Positions 1 through 4,915 of a DNA stretch of 5,300 bases are shown here, piece after piece. Position numbers and translations under genes: made by a program. Origin of the DNA: Lachnospiraceae bacterium (GTDB taxonomy: Bacteria; Bacillota; Clostridia; Lachnospirales; Lachnospiraceae); the NCBI GenBank assembly GCA_019423745.1, contig JAHZAV010000058.1, forward strand, positions 4,882 to 10,181. Direction: 5' to 3'. Every line of letters begins with the position of its first letter. Position 1 is the stretch's first letter. The notes beneath the pieces are model-generated. The model did not search any database. It saw only the letters and a program-made list of their open reading frames with translations, and was not told the DNA's origin.

Positions 1-482
1 TAGGTAGTTCTTCCGTCTTTCCATGTTGCAATGCCGGTAATGTCATTATGCTGAAGCTTTACCTTGTTTCCATCAATAATGACATAGAAATCAATATCAA
101 ATCCTTCGGAAATCTCCTGAAGTTTCGGTGATTCCTCTTGTGCAATCTGCTCCTCGAAGGCTTTTTCTTCTTCTGAAAGCTCTCCCTGGGATGGAGTAAT
201 TTCTTCCTCCGGAATCTCTTCTAATGGCGGGGTGATTTCCTCTCCAGGAGTCTCTTCTGATGGCGAAGTATTTTCTTCTTTCGACGTCTCTTCCGACAAT
301 GATGTACTTTCCTCAGGAATAGATTCTTCTGTGTGCAGTTCACCCTCTTGAGTACTATTTATATTTGGAATATTCTCTTCTTCCACTGAAACTGCCAAAA
401 CTGTCGTTCCTGCGCTATTCATGCACAAAACCAATAAAAGTGTCCAGGCTATCCATCTTAGCCATCTCTTTTTCCTCTTCAC
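1..482 (-). CDS. Secreted or surface acidic-repeat protein, N-terminal part (runs off left edge)
   Basis: The frame opens with GTG at 482-480, seven bases after a perfect AGGAGG, and stays open for 160 codons to the window edge, so the C-terminus is missing. Residues 2-9 are basic (KRKKRWLR), residues 10-22 are hydrophobic, and a signal peptidase I site fits after VLA at 28-30: a standard Sec signal peptide. Residues 33-126 are very rich in Glu, Ser, Thr and Pro and contain five degenerate 12-residue repeats (49-108), probably an extended stalk or spacer. From about residue 128 a folded domain begins (FDIDFYVIIDGNKVKL, then ITGIATWKDGR). From memory, similar segments lie near the N-terminus of large clostridial surface proteins with Cna_B or InlB-type repeats; that is inference. 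The gene follows the HD-GYP gene by 33 bp without a terminator, so the two are probably co-transcribed. Export is well supported; the final function and the anchor cannot be seen. Confidence 0.85.
   Translation of the reverse strand, partial: MKRKKRWLRWIAWTLLLVLCMNSAGTTVLAVSVEEENIPNINSTQEGELHTEESIPEESTSLSEETSKEENTSPSEETPGEEITPPLEEIPEEEITPSQGELSEEEKAFEEQIAQEESPKLQEISEGFDIDFYVIIDGNKVKLQHNDITGIATWKDGRTT
159..338 (-). repeat. Degenerate 36-bp tandem repeat coding for 12-residue acidic units
   Basis: Within the secreted protein, residues 49-108 read as five consecutive 12-residue units: LHTEESIPEEST, SLSEETSKEENT, SPSEETPGEEIT, PPLEEIPEEEIT and PSQGELSEEEKA. The central EE and the EE(E)xT end are the conserved positions. 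The first and last units are the most diverged. The in-frame 36-bp period means copy number can change without frameshift, typical of surface-protein stalks. Confidence 0.75.
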
Positions 483-515
483 ACAAATTCCTCCTAAAAA
501 CATATTTTCATTTTC

Positions 516-1583
516 TTAGCTATCTGCCTTTTTTATCCATTCCTTCTGCATTGCCGCTTCCAGAAAACAATGAAGCAGCGGTTGGGAGAACGAGCCACAT
601 TCCCCGTTCAGGATCATTTGCAATGCTTCTCCATGAGTCAGTTTACTTTTATAGGGGCGAGGACTGATTAAGGCATCATATGCATCAGCCAGTCCCACAA
701 CCTGTGCACAAAGAGGAATTTCTTCTCCATGCAAACCATCCGGATACCCAGCTCCGTCATATCGTTCATGATGATGTCTGCAGATTTCATAACTAAGCGC
801 ATTTAATTTGTCTATAGTAAGACCTTTTGGAAACTTCTTTGTCATTTCAGCTCCAACCAGTGGATGTTGTCTCACGGTTTCCATCTCTTCATCTGTCAGC
901 CTGCCATTTTTGTTCAGAATTTCAACAGGCACCCTGATTTTTCCAATATCATGAATTGGCGCCAAATGTGATACAGCTTCTACTTCTTCGTCTGTAATTC
1001 CATATTCCGGATAATTTTTCTGCAGTTGGAGATACATCTGCTTTGTAAAGAAAATAATATTGTCCTGGTTTTCCGCTTCTGATAAATTATTATGATCCAG
1101 AACTGTAGACAATAATGACACCATATTCCAATATTGCTTGGTCTTATCGCGCTCGTTCTTCTGGAGTTCTCGTTTCATTTCCATTACGGATCTGTAGGTT
1201 CTTTTTACATTATGTAATGTAATCATTGCTATATTATCTTTTATATCCACATATTTCTTAGCCCTCATCTTTATATAAGATTTTTCACTCTCTATTCTGC
1301 GGTATACGATATCCTGCTCTGCATAGCCATGAACCAGATTTTCTGTTAACTTATCGCTTAACAGGAAATCTCGTAGCTTTGATTTATCAGCATCATGAAT
1401 AAATCTCTCTATATATATCTGAATAAACGTATCATAATCTTCTGTCTTCCTTGCTATTTCAAAGACCTCTTGATTATGTGAGTAAATGCATTCATACCTA
1501 TTTGTTTTTAGATTTAATTTTAATGCTACATAAAACCTGTCAAAGTCCTTATCTGTGCAAACCATTGGTTTTTCCTGCTCCAT
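516..1583 (-). CDS. PAS-like sensor / HD-GYP domain protein (putative cyclic di-GMP phosphodiesterase)
   Basis: This intact protein has 355 residues. I chose ATG at 1583-1581 because GAGGTGGAG lies just upstream; a TTG at 1607 would place that site inside the coding region. Residues about 14-130 look like a PAS-type fold (alternating strands, FYVALKLNLKTNRYECIY near the start). Residues about 128-150 form a charged helical linker. Residues 160-345 are an HD-GYP domain: HDIGK with H211-D212, QHP at H240, the HHHERYDGAGYPDGL block with H271/H272 and GAGYP at 277-281, then LADAYDAL with D300. HD-GYP proteins hydrolyse cyclic di-GMP to pGpG or GMP in the cytoplasm. Against the usual family pattern as I remember it (ESGEHIQR), this protein has SEAENQDN at 168-175, so the Glu and His that help bind metal in trinuclear members appear to be Ser168 and Asn172. 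Two-metal activity may remain. The PucR-type terminator lies upstream, so it should have its own promoter. The exported protein gene follows by 33 bp. Confidence 0.92.
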   Translation of the reverse strand: MEQEKPMVCTDKDFDRFYVALKLNLKTNRYECIYSHNQEVFEIARKTEDYDTFIQIYIERFIHDADKSKLRDFLLSDKLTENLVHGYAEQDIVYRRIESEKSYIKMRAKKYVDIKDNIAMITLHNVKRTYRSVMEMKRELQKNERDKTKQYWNMVSLLSTVLDHNNLSEAENQDNIIFFTKQMYLQLQKNYPEYGITDEEVEAVSHLAPIHDIGKIRVPVEILNKNGRLTDEEMETVRQHPLVGAEMTKKFPKGLTIDKLNALSYEICRHHHERYDGAGYPDGLHGEEIPLCAQVVGLADAYDALISPRPYKSKLTHGEALQMILNGECGSFSQPLLHCFLEAAMQKEWIKKADS

Positions 1584-1607
1584 AACTCCACCTCTTACGT
1601 AACTCAA

Positions 1608-1760
1608 CCCTTAAAGGTACTAGTTTATGTCAAAAAAATATTCCTTAATACTATTTTCACATATAATAGTATATCGTTCTTTCTATTTTTTATAATGCAC
1701 AAAATTTGCAAATATGGTGTGTGTATTTTGCAAGAAGTGTTCCATTATATGAATTTTTCC
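1608..1760 (-). promoter_or_regulatory. Leader region of the HD-GYP gene (promoter not resolved)
   Basis: This AT-rich gap lies between the PucR-type terminator and the HD-GYP start, so a minus-strand promoter is expected here. I could not assign one firmly. A TATAAT sits at 1744-1749 with only a poor -35. TATACT sits near 1668-1673 with a weak TTATAA 16 bases upstream. A perfect TTGACA at 1628-1633 has no matching -10. Two symmetric elements could be operators: the palindrome ATTTGCAAAT at 1704-1713, and inverted 8-mers ATACTATT/AATAGTAT at 1648-1655 and 1665-1672 with a 9-base spacer. The latter overlaps the TATACT candidate. Confidence 0.4.
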
Positions 1761-1798
1761 AAAAAGAAAAACGAACCACACTAACCATGTGATTCGTT
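1761..1798 (-). terminator. Rho-independent terminator after the PucR-type gene
   Basis: On the minus strand, AACGAATCACA (1798-1788) pairs with TGTGGTTCGTT (1780-1770) as an 11-bp stem with one T-G wobble and a 7-base loop. A T-rich tract broken by one C follows (1769-1761). It begins 6 bases after the TAA stop at 1806-1804. This separates the regulator from the HD-GYP operon. Confidence 0.9.
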
Positions 1799-1803
1799 AT
1801 CTT

Positions 1804-2286
1804 TTATAACAATTCCAATATTTTTAATATTATAATTCCGTTTCGAACAGCTAATATCTCAGCCACATTGTCAAAATCCATTCCTGTCAATTCTACTATT
1901 TTCTGCAAACGGTATGAAACTGTTCGAGCATGCACGCACATTAACTCTGAAGTTTTTCGAATACTTTGTTTATGATTCAAATAGCATTCCAGCGTATCAA
2001 TCAGTTCTCCATTTTTCTGAACATCATACTGATGAATCTCATGGACTGTATCTGGTATATATGTTCTTAATTGCTTTTCATCCTTAATATTTGTAAAAAC
2101 ATGAAAGAATCCTAATTTTGAACAATCCACTACTGACTTCTGTATATCACCTGTTATCTTTCTAATGACATCAATGTATTCTATTGCAGTTTTAGAATCT
2201 TCAAAAGAATCTTTCAAATCATGATAACCTTTAACACTTTTTCCTATCCCAATCAGGAATTCAAATTGTTCTTTTCTATCTGTCAA
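1804..2286 (-). CDS. C-terminal open fragment of the PucR-type regulator (HTH part)
   Basis: This is the 3' open frame of the broken regulator. It encodes 160 residues if translation begins at the TTG at 2286, but the frame is open further up to the A-run at 2351, and family similarity continues through those residues (KEGKREFRRKLEKF). The TTG is therefore an artefact of the lesion more likely than a real start. Residues 1-60 hold the end of the middle domain (FEFLIGIGKSVKGYHDL). Residues about 94-150 are the DNA-binding domain: LECYLNHKQSIRKTSELM, then the recognition helix ARTVSYRLQKI, then GMDFDN and a terminal hydrophobic helix. It overlaps the upstream fragment by four bases (ATTGA region). 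Such an overlap could allow coupled translation of a free DNA-binding half, but the TTG has no obvious binding site of its own. Confidence 0.7.
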   Translation of the reverse strand: MTDRKEQFEFLIGIGKSVKGYHDLKDSFEDSKTAIEYIDVIRKITGDIQKSVVDCSKLGFFHVFTNIKDEKQLRTYIPDTVHEIHQYDVQKNGELIDTLECYLNHKQSIRKTSELMCVHARTVSYRLQKIVELTGMDFDNVAEILAVRNGIIILKILELL

Positions 2287-3311
2287 TTGATCTTGCGTTT
2301 CTTTTTGAAATTTTTCCAGCTTTCTTCGAAATTCCCGTTTTCCTTCTTTTTATTTTCCTTGTGAATATATATGATTCGATTTGTATTACAAAAAATATAC
2401 TCTTTAGGTAGAAATTTTAAAACTGCTTTTTCTACAATCTTTGTCTCTTTTCTTTGTTCAGCACTGAAATTTTCTTTATTGTTTCCAGATTTCAAATAAA
2501 ATGTGATAACCCGATATTCATCTGTTGCATTAAGATCAAGCAGATTTGCAACATCCTCTTTCTCTGATTCTGACAGCGATCCATTTAGCATTCGATATTC
2601 TAAATCTCTATGATATTTCTTTTCAATACTCTTTACCGTTTCATTTTGAATTAAAAAATATAATAAAGCTGAAACTGCCCCCTCTAATGTTATAAAATCT
2701 AATTCCATTAATGGTTCGTTTATCTCTGATATTAGCAAATAATACTTACTCTGACCGAAAATGTCGATTTCTTTTATATATTCAACATTATTTCTTTTTT
2801 GACGTATATATTCAAGCTGCGTAATGATATTAGGCACATATTTTGGGCTATCCTTTAAAATTTTTAATTCAATTGGTTCTGATGTACTTGAATACATATT
2901 ATGAAATTGTGCGTCATACAAAGCAACAGGATTTCCAAGCATAGTTTCCAGACCACAAATCAATTTCTCTATTGCTTTCTCTCTAATAGCTCTTCCAGCA
3001 AAATACTGACTGATTTCATCTCGAGTTAATTTAGAATAAATAAATTTTGCAACTACGATATTACTACATATTTGAGATAGTACATACTTAATAACCAACC
3101 AGTAACTGATATCCTGTGGAAGTTCCAAAACAGGTATATTGTGTTCTTCACAAAAACATACCAAAGTTTCAAACAACTTATTTAAATGAGCTGTATTCTG
3201 CTTTCTTTTCACAATAAATCCACTTATCTGCTTTTTATTTAATTCATTTAAGTGACTTACCATCATATGATCATCTAGTTTTTCATAAGCGGGCAAAGAA
3301 GTTAGGAGCAA
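2283..3311 (-). CDS. N-terminal/middle open fragment of the PucR-type regulator
   Basis: This is the long central open frame of the broken regulator, 342 residues if the TTG at 3311 is used. That TTG lies inside the family motif GGELLLT (it encodes the first Leu of LLL), so it is not a native start. The native frame enters from the upstream segment across the G-run at 3316-3322. Residues about 1-85 continue the PucR N-terminal domain (IPVLELPQDISYWLVIKYVL at 59-78). Residues about 100-225 form a GAF/GGDEF-like middle region, with a helix near residues 225-250 (KSIEKKYHRDLEYRMLNG). The last 20 or so residues, after HKENK, are out of frame and rich in lysine and are not native sequence. No DNA-binding domain is present, so if translated this piece should not act as a normal regulator. 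Confidence 0.75.
   Translation of the reverse strand: MLLTSLPAYEKLDDHMMVSHLNELNKKQISGFIVKRKQNTAHLNKLFETLVCFCEEHNIPVLELPQDISYWLVIKYVLSQICSNIVVAKFIYSKLTRDEISQYFAGRAIREKAIEKLICGLETMLGNPVALYDAQFHNMYSSTSEPIELKILKDSPKYVPNIITQLEYIRQKRNNVEYIKEIDIFGQSKYYLLISEINEPLMELDFITLEGAVSALLYFLIQNETVKSIEKKYHRDLEYRMLNGSLSESEKEDVANLLDLNATDEYRVITFYLKSGNNKENFSAEQRKETKIVEKAVLKFLPKEYIFCNTNRIIYIHKENKKKENGNFEESWKNFKKKRKIN
2347..2351 (-). other. A5 homopolymer, frameshift site 2 of the PucR-type gene
   Basis: The minus strand has five As in the context AATAAAAAGAAGG. Six As would join the N-terminal frame (HKENK) to the C-terminal frame (KEGKREF). A -1 ribosomal slip at T AAA AAG would have the same effect, but the heptamer is imperfect at its first base. 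Confidence 0.75.
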
Positions 3312-3315
3312 CTCA

Positions 3316-3322
3316 CCCCCCC
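3316..3322 (-). other. G7 homopolymer, frameshift site 1 of the PucR-type gene
   Basis: The minus strand carries seven consecutive Gs where six would keep the frame. With seven, the frame from 3456 reads NFLGG and stops at TGA. With six, it reads straight into GELLLTS, the conserved family motif. Confidence 0.85.
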
Positions 3323-3465
3323 AGAAAATTTTCCATGTTGGGAGCTACAATAATTCGAACTCCTCTTATTTCTCTATTGATTCCTGAATTGTCACTAATT
3401 AATTTCATCCCTGGGAATTTGTTTGAGTCAATAAAATTTTTTATTGTGTATCCAATTCGTGTTGT

Positions 3466-3471
3466 ACCTCC
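3466..3471 (-). promoter_or_regulatory. GGAGGT ribosome binding site pointing to an ATT start
   Basis: A perfect GGAGGT lies nine bases upstream of ATT at 3456-3454, in frame with the PucR N-terminal sequence (GYTIKNFIDSNKFPGMKL). The frame has a TAA stop at 3492-3490 upstream, and no in-frame ATG, GTG or TTG lies near this site. Either the rare start ATT is used or an ancestral ATG has mutated. Confidence 0.65.
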
Positions 3472-3527
3472 GTATTTTATAGTATATGTTTATCTAAAAC
3501 CTAAACATCTGCCAATGATATAGCGGT

Positions 3528-3556
3528 ATTATAGCAAAAAGTAATATTATTTTCCA
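3528..3556 (-). promoter_or_regulatory. Sigma-A type promoter for the PucR-type gene
   Basis: A perfect TATAAT (-10, 3533-3528) lies 17 bases downstream of TGGAAA (-35, 3556-3551; four of six match the consensus). Transcription would start near 3521 and leave a leader of about 65 bases before the ATT start. A terminator at 3611-3643 precedes it, as expected for an independent transcription unit. Confidence 0.55.
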
Positions 3557-3610
3557 CCTTAAGTAATCTGTATTTTCGCAAATAAATACAGCAAAACTTT
3601 ATTTATACAC

Positions 3611-3643
3611 TAAAAAAAGATGCAGGAATCAACTTCCCACACC
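3611..3643 (-). terminator. Rho-independent terminator after the mobile-element remnant
   Basis: On the minus strand, GGTGTGGGAA (3643-3634) pairs with TTCCTGCATC (3628-3619) as a 10-bp stem with three G-T wobbles and a 5-base loop. Seven Ts follow (3618-3612). It lies about 50 bases after the stop of the 3696-3992 remnant and ends that unit before the PucR-type promoter. Confidence 0.7.
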
Positions 3644-3695
3644 TTCATTAGTAGCCTGGTATCCGCTATTCTAGCACCCCTGTTTATCTCACACC

Positions 3696-3992
3696 TCAAT
3701 CAGCTCCTCTCTCCGGCTTATCTTTTCCCTGTTTTTCTTGAATAATCTTCTTATTGATTTCAAGCCGTTCATGAATGGATAATTTCTTATCTTTTCCATC
3801 TACCATCTGCTTCTGCTGTGCCGTTTTTCTATCTGTCTTTCCTGCATCCTTAACCACTGCATTCGCTTCGGTACTTGTTACTCGCTCATCTGCTCTTCCT
3901 TCATTTCTTTCCGCTATCTGCTGTTTTCGTCTCTCCTTCACACCTTTTTCTGTTATAACAGGTTTTATTAGGACTGGCTTGGAATGTTCCTT
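3696..3992 (-). pseudogene. C-terminal remnant of a highly charged mobile-element protein
   Basis: The frame is open from just after a TAA at 3995-3993 to a TGA at 3698-3696. The first legal start, GTG at 3941, has no good ribosome binding site, but the sequence upstream of it (EHSKPVLIKPVITEKG) still looks like protein. I therefore read the piece as a 3' remnant rather than a complete 81-residue gene. It is dominated by Lys, Glu, Arg and Gln and ends with DKKLSIHERLEINKKIIQEK. A tail of the type SIxERLxxNKxII is, as I recall, common at the C-terminus of long proteins in clostridial conjugative elements (relaxase-associated or DUF4316/YodL-like proteins). That assignment is inference. A terminator follows at 3611-3643. 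The break near 3993 coincides with the start of the repeat array at 4009. Alternatively it could be a small free-standing basic protein. Confidence 0.5.
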
Positions 3993-4008
3993 TTAGAGCT
4001 AAGACCGG

Positions 4009-4097
4009 GTCACTATATCGACCTATTTTTTTATCCCGTCACTATATTGACCCATACTTTTCACTATTTCGACCCATTCTGGTCACTATAGTGGAAA
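4009..4097. repeat. Four-copy direct-repeat array, consensus GTCACTATATYGACCC
   Basis: Copies are GTCACTATATCGACCT (4009-4024), GTCACTATATTGACCC (4038-4053), TTCACTATTTCGACCC (4060-4075) and GTCACTATAGTGGAAA (4082-4097). The offsets are 29, 22 and 22 bases; the extra 7 in the first gap match a T-run. The last copy contains the perfect palindrome CACTATAGTG (4084-4093). Two helical turns of spacing suggest repeated protein binding on one DNA face. Multiple terminal repeats are a known trait of IS21-family ends, and iterons are another option; neither transposase nor Rep gene is present in the window. Confidence 0.75.
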
Positions 4098-4363
4098 ATT
4101 TTAGAACAGTTAGGGGATTGATCCTTAATTCCTCTGTTTTCCCTGACAATCCCTTTAAAATACCATTGGGGTAGTTTTTATTCCTTGGCTTCACAAGAAA
4201 TACAAAATGGGATTTGTGTACAGAGGCGGGAGGAGGAAAGCTAGGGGATGGGATAGACATATATTAAGTCCTGATTTTATACTCAGAAATAAGACATTAT
4301 TATGACCTGCTGAATAGGAGGGAGCAAATATTAGAAATAGACAAATATTTTGTATCCTGTTCC

Positions 4364-4423
4364 ATTTTGAGATGGTTTGGGAAAGTTTTGGATGATTTTG
4401 CAATACAAACGCCATCCCAAAAT
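4364..4423. repeat. Imperfect inverted repeat (possible stem-loop)
   Basis: The arm ATTTTGAGATGGTTTG (4364-4379) pairs with CAAACGCCATCCCAAAAT (4406-4423) with one mismatch and a two-base bulge: 15 base pairs around a 26-base interval. No T-tract follows on either strand, so it is not a normal terminator. It could be a small-element end or RNA structure. Confidence 0.45.
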
Positions 4424-4441
4424 ACCCCCAAAACTGACCCC
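4417..4441. repeat. CCAAAA-type C-rich repeat pair, left cluster
   Basis: CCAAAATACCCC (4417-4428) is followed directly by CCAAAACTGACCCC (4428-4441). They match the pair found at 4595-4629. On the minus strand this gives three closely spaced runs of three or more Gs. Confidence 0.5.
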
Positions 4442-4501
4442 ATCATTTTAGTACCATTTTATAGCTTAAATAGGTGTTTAAGACAAGAAAAACCTAGCTC
4501 A

Positions 4502-4554
4502 ATAGGTAATTTGGTTCAAATCCATAGGTAATTTGTCCAAATACGGGGTAATTT
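4502..4554. repeat. Three-copy direct-repeat array around GGTAATTT
   Basis: ATAGGTAATTT occurs exactly at 4502-4512 and 4524-4534, a 22-base period. A third, diverged copy CGGGGTAATTT lies at 4544-4554, 20 bases further on. The first two units are each followed by G and a CAAAT segment (TTCAAAT, TCCAAAT), so the similarity covers most of the period. Confidence 0.65.
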
Positions 4555-4594
4555 CGATACAATACCTATATTATTCCTAAATAAGCGGGGTTTT

Positions 4595-4629
4595 CCAAAA
4601 GACCCCGGAAAGAGCCAAAACACCCCGGA
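4595..4629. repeat. CCAAAA-type C-rich repeat pair, right cluster
   Basis: CCAAAAGACCCCGGA (4595-4609) and CCAAAACACCCCGGA (4615-4629) differ at one of 15 positions and are spaced exactly 20 bases apart. The first copy also forms a hairpin with the preceding CGGGGTTTT (4586-4594) around a 4-base loop. Confidence 0.65.
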
Positions 4630-4660
4630 GAATTAGAAAAATAACAGCTCCTATGAGCTT

Positions 4661-4700
4661 GAAAAAGAATCCCTGCAGCCTTACATGCTTACAAGAATTC
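4661..4700 (-). terminator. Rho-independent terminator after the 4717-4809 gene fragment
   Basis: On the minus strand, GAATTCTTGTA (4700-4690) pairs with TGCAGGGATTC (4677-4667) as an 11-bp stem with three G-T pairs. Five Ts follow (4666-4662). It starts 16 bases after the stop codon of the fragment, as expected for a genuine gene end. A second, smaller hairpin, AGCTC/GAGCT (4646-4659), follows and is itself followed by a short T-tract. Confidence 0.65.
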
Positions 4701-4716
4701 TTTTTTTCTCATATCT

Positions 4717-4809
4717 TTATTCTTTCAATGCGTCCAGCATAGTTTGAATACATTCTTTCAACATCAGTCCGTCCCTCAATCCCATTCGATAATACTCATG
4801 ATAATATCT
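4717..4809 (-). pseudogene. 3' end of a broken small gene (HEYYRMGLRDGLMLKE type)
   Basis: The minus frame closing at TAA 4719-4717 is open for 30 codons up to a TAA at 4812-4810. It reads YYHEYYRMGLRDGLMLKE, then CIQTMLDALKE. The amphipathic YxxGxRDGxxL pattern looks like the C-terminal helix of small clostridial proteins of the DUF6809-like kind, as far as I can recall; that name is a guess. There is no start with a binding site: the only internal ATG (4785-4783) would give a nine-residue-shorter core. The piece is followed by its own terminator at 4661-4700, which argues it was the tail of a real gene whose 5' part has been lost. Confidence 0.45.
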
Positions 4810-4868
4810 TTATCGCGTGGCATCACACACATTAGATTTAATCGGGTAGAAGGCTAAGGCGCACAATT

Positions 4869-4913
4869 AAACTGGAGGAGCAAAAATCTTTTAACTTATT
4901 GCTCCTCCAGTTT
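4869..4913. terminator. Perfect 14-bp hairpin (15 with flanking pair), likely bidirectional terminator
   Basis: AACTGGAGGAGCAA (4870-4883) and TTGCTCCTCCAGTT (4899-4912) are perfectly complementary, extended by one A-T pair, with a 15-base AT-rich loop. On the plus strand five Ts (4911-4915) follow the G-C part. On the minus strand only TTT follows before AATT. It begins 33 bases after the stop of the 101-residue gene, so it probably ends that transcript, although the better T-tract is on the plus strand, where no gene is seen. Confidence 0.7.
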
Positions 4914-4915
4914 TT

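Larger units (their letters stand above)
1804..3456 (-). pseudogene. PucR/CdaR-family transcriptional regulator, broken by two frameshifts
   Basis: Read as one gene, this encodes about 550 residues with the usual three-part PucR-type architecture. First is an N-terminal ligand or sensor domain containing the hallmark GGELLLTS and then IPVLELP. Next is a middle GGDEF-like region ending around FLIGIGKSVKGYHDL. Last is a C-terminal DNA-binding helix-turn-helix with HARTVSYRLQKI. The family regulates purine, allantoin, sugar-acid or similar catabolic genes; the target here is unknown. Two single-base lesions break the frame. A run of seven Gs (minus strand, 3322-3316) should be six to read NFLGGELLLT, and currently gives LGG-stop. 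A run of five As (2351-2347) should be six to join YIHKENK to KEGKREFRRKLEKF. Removing one G and adding one A makes the whole span 551 codons including stop. The expected start is ATT at 3456-3454, nine bases after GGAGGT. Sequencing error, phase variation and true decay all remain possible. Confidence 0.85.
3993..4716. other. Gene-free repeat-rich scar
   Basis: About 720 bases hold no credible gene on either strand. The open frames here start at weak codons and encode low-complexity products with no family resemblance. The stretch contains four-unit and three-unit direct-repeat arrays, four CCAAAA-CCCC type motifs, a long imperfect stem-loop and a minus-strand terminator, all listed separately. 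It sits between two truncated genes, which suggests a decayed insertion sequence, an integrative-element remnant or an old origin region. Confidence 0.6.

Noticed and set aside
365..667. Plus-strand open frame of 100 codons
   Set aside because: It lies antisense to the secreted protein start and the HD-GYP C-terminus, both strongly supported, and shows no family features.
1584..1607. TTG start eight codons upstream for the HD-GYP protein
   Set aside because: The strong GAGGTGGAG site lies between this TTG and the ATG at 1583, so the ATG is the better start.
1628..1633. Perfect TTGACA as -35 of the HD-GYP promoter
   Set aside because: No -10 element lies 16-18 bases downstream; that position reads GGGTTG.
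2343..2355. Programmed -1 ribosomal frameshift joining the two PucR fragments
   Set aside because: The heptamer T AAA AAG is imperfect, no downstream pseudoknot was evident, and the second lesion at 3316-3322 would still break the gene; decay or a base error is simpler.
3335..3523. Plus-strand open frame of 62 codons
   Set aside because: It is antisense to the PucR N-terminal segment, which carries recognisable family sequence on the minus strand.
3775..3996. Plus-strand open frame of 73 codons
   Set aside because: It mirrors the charged remnant on the minus strand; its Ser/Phe/Cys-rich product is typical of an antisense shadow.
4042..4415. Two overlapping minus-strand open frames (4042-4260 and 4191-4415)
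   Set aside because: Neither has a convincing start site, one reads through the direct-repeat array, and the products are low-complexity with no resemblance to known families.
4009..4560. CRISPR array
   Set aside because: The repeats are short and degenerate, the period is only 20-22 bases, and there are no uniform spacers or cas genes.
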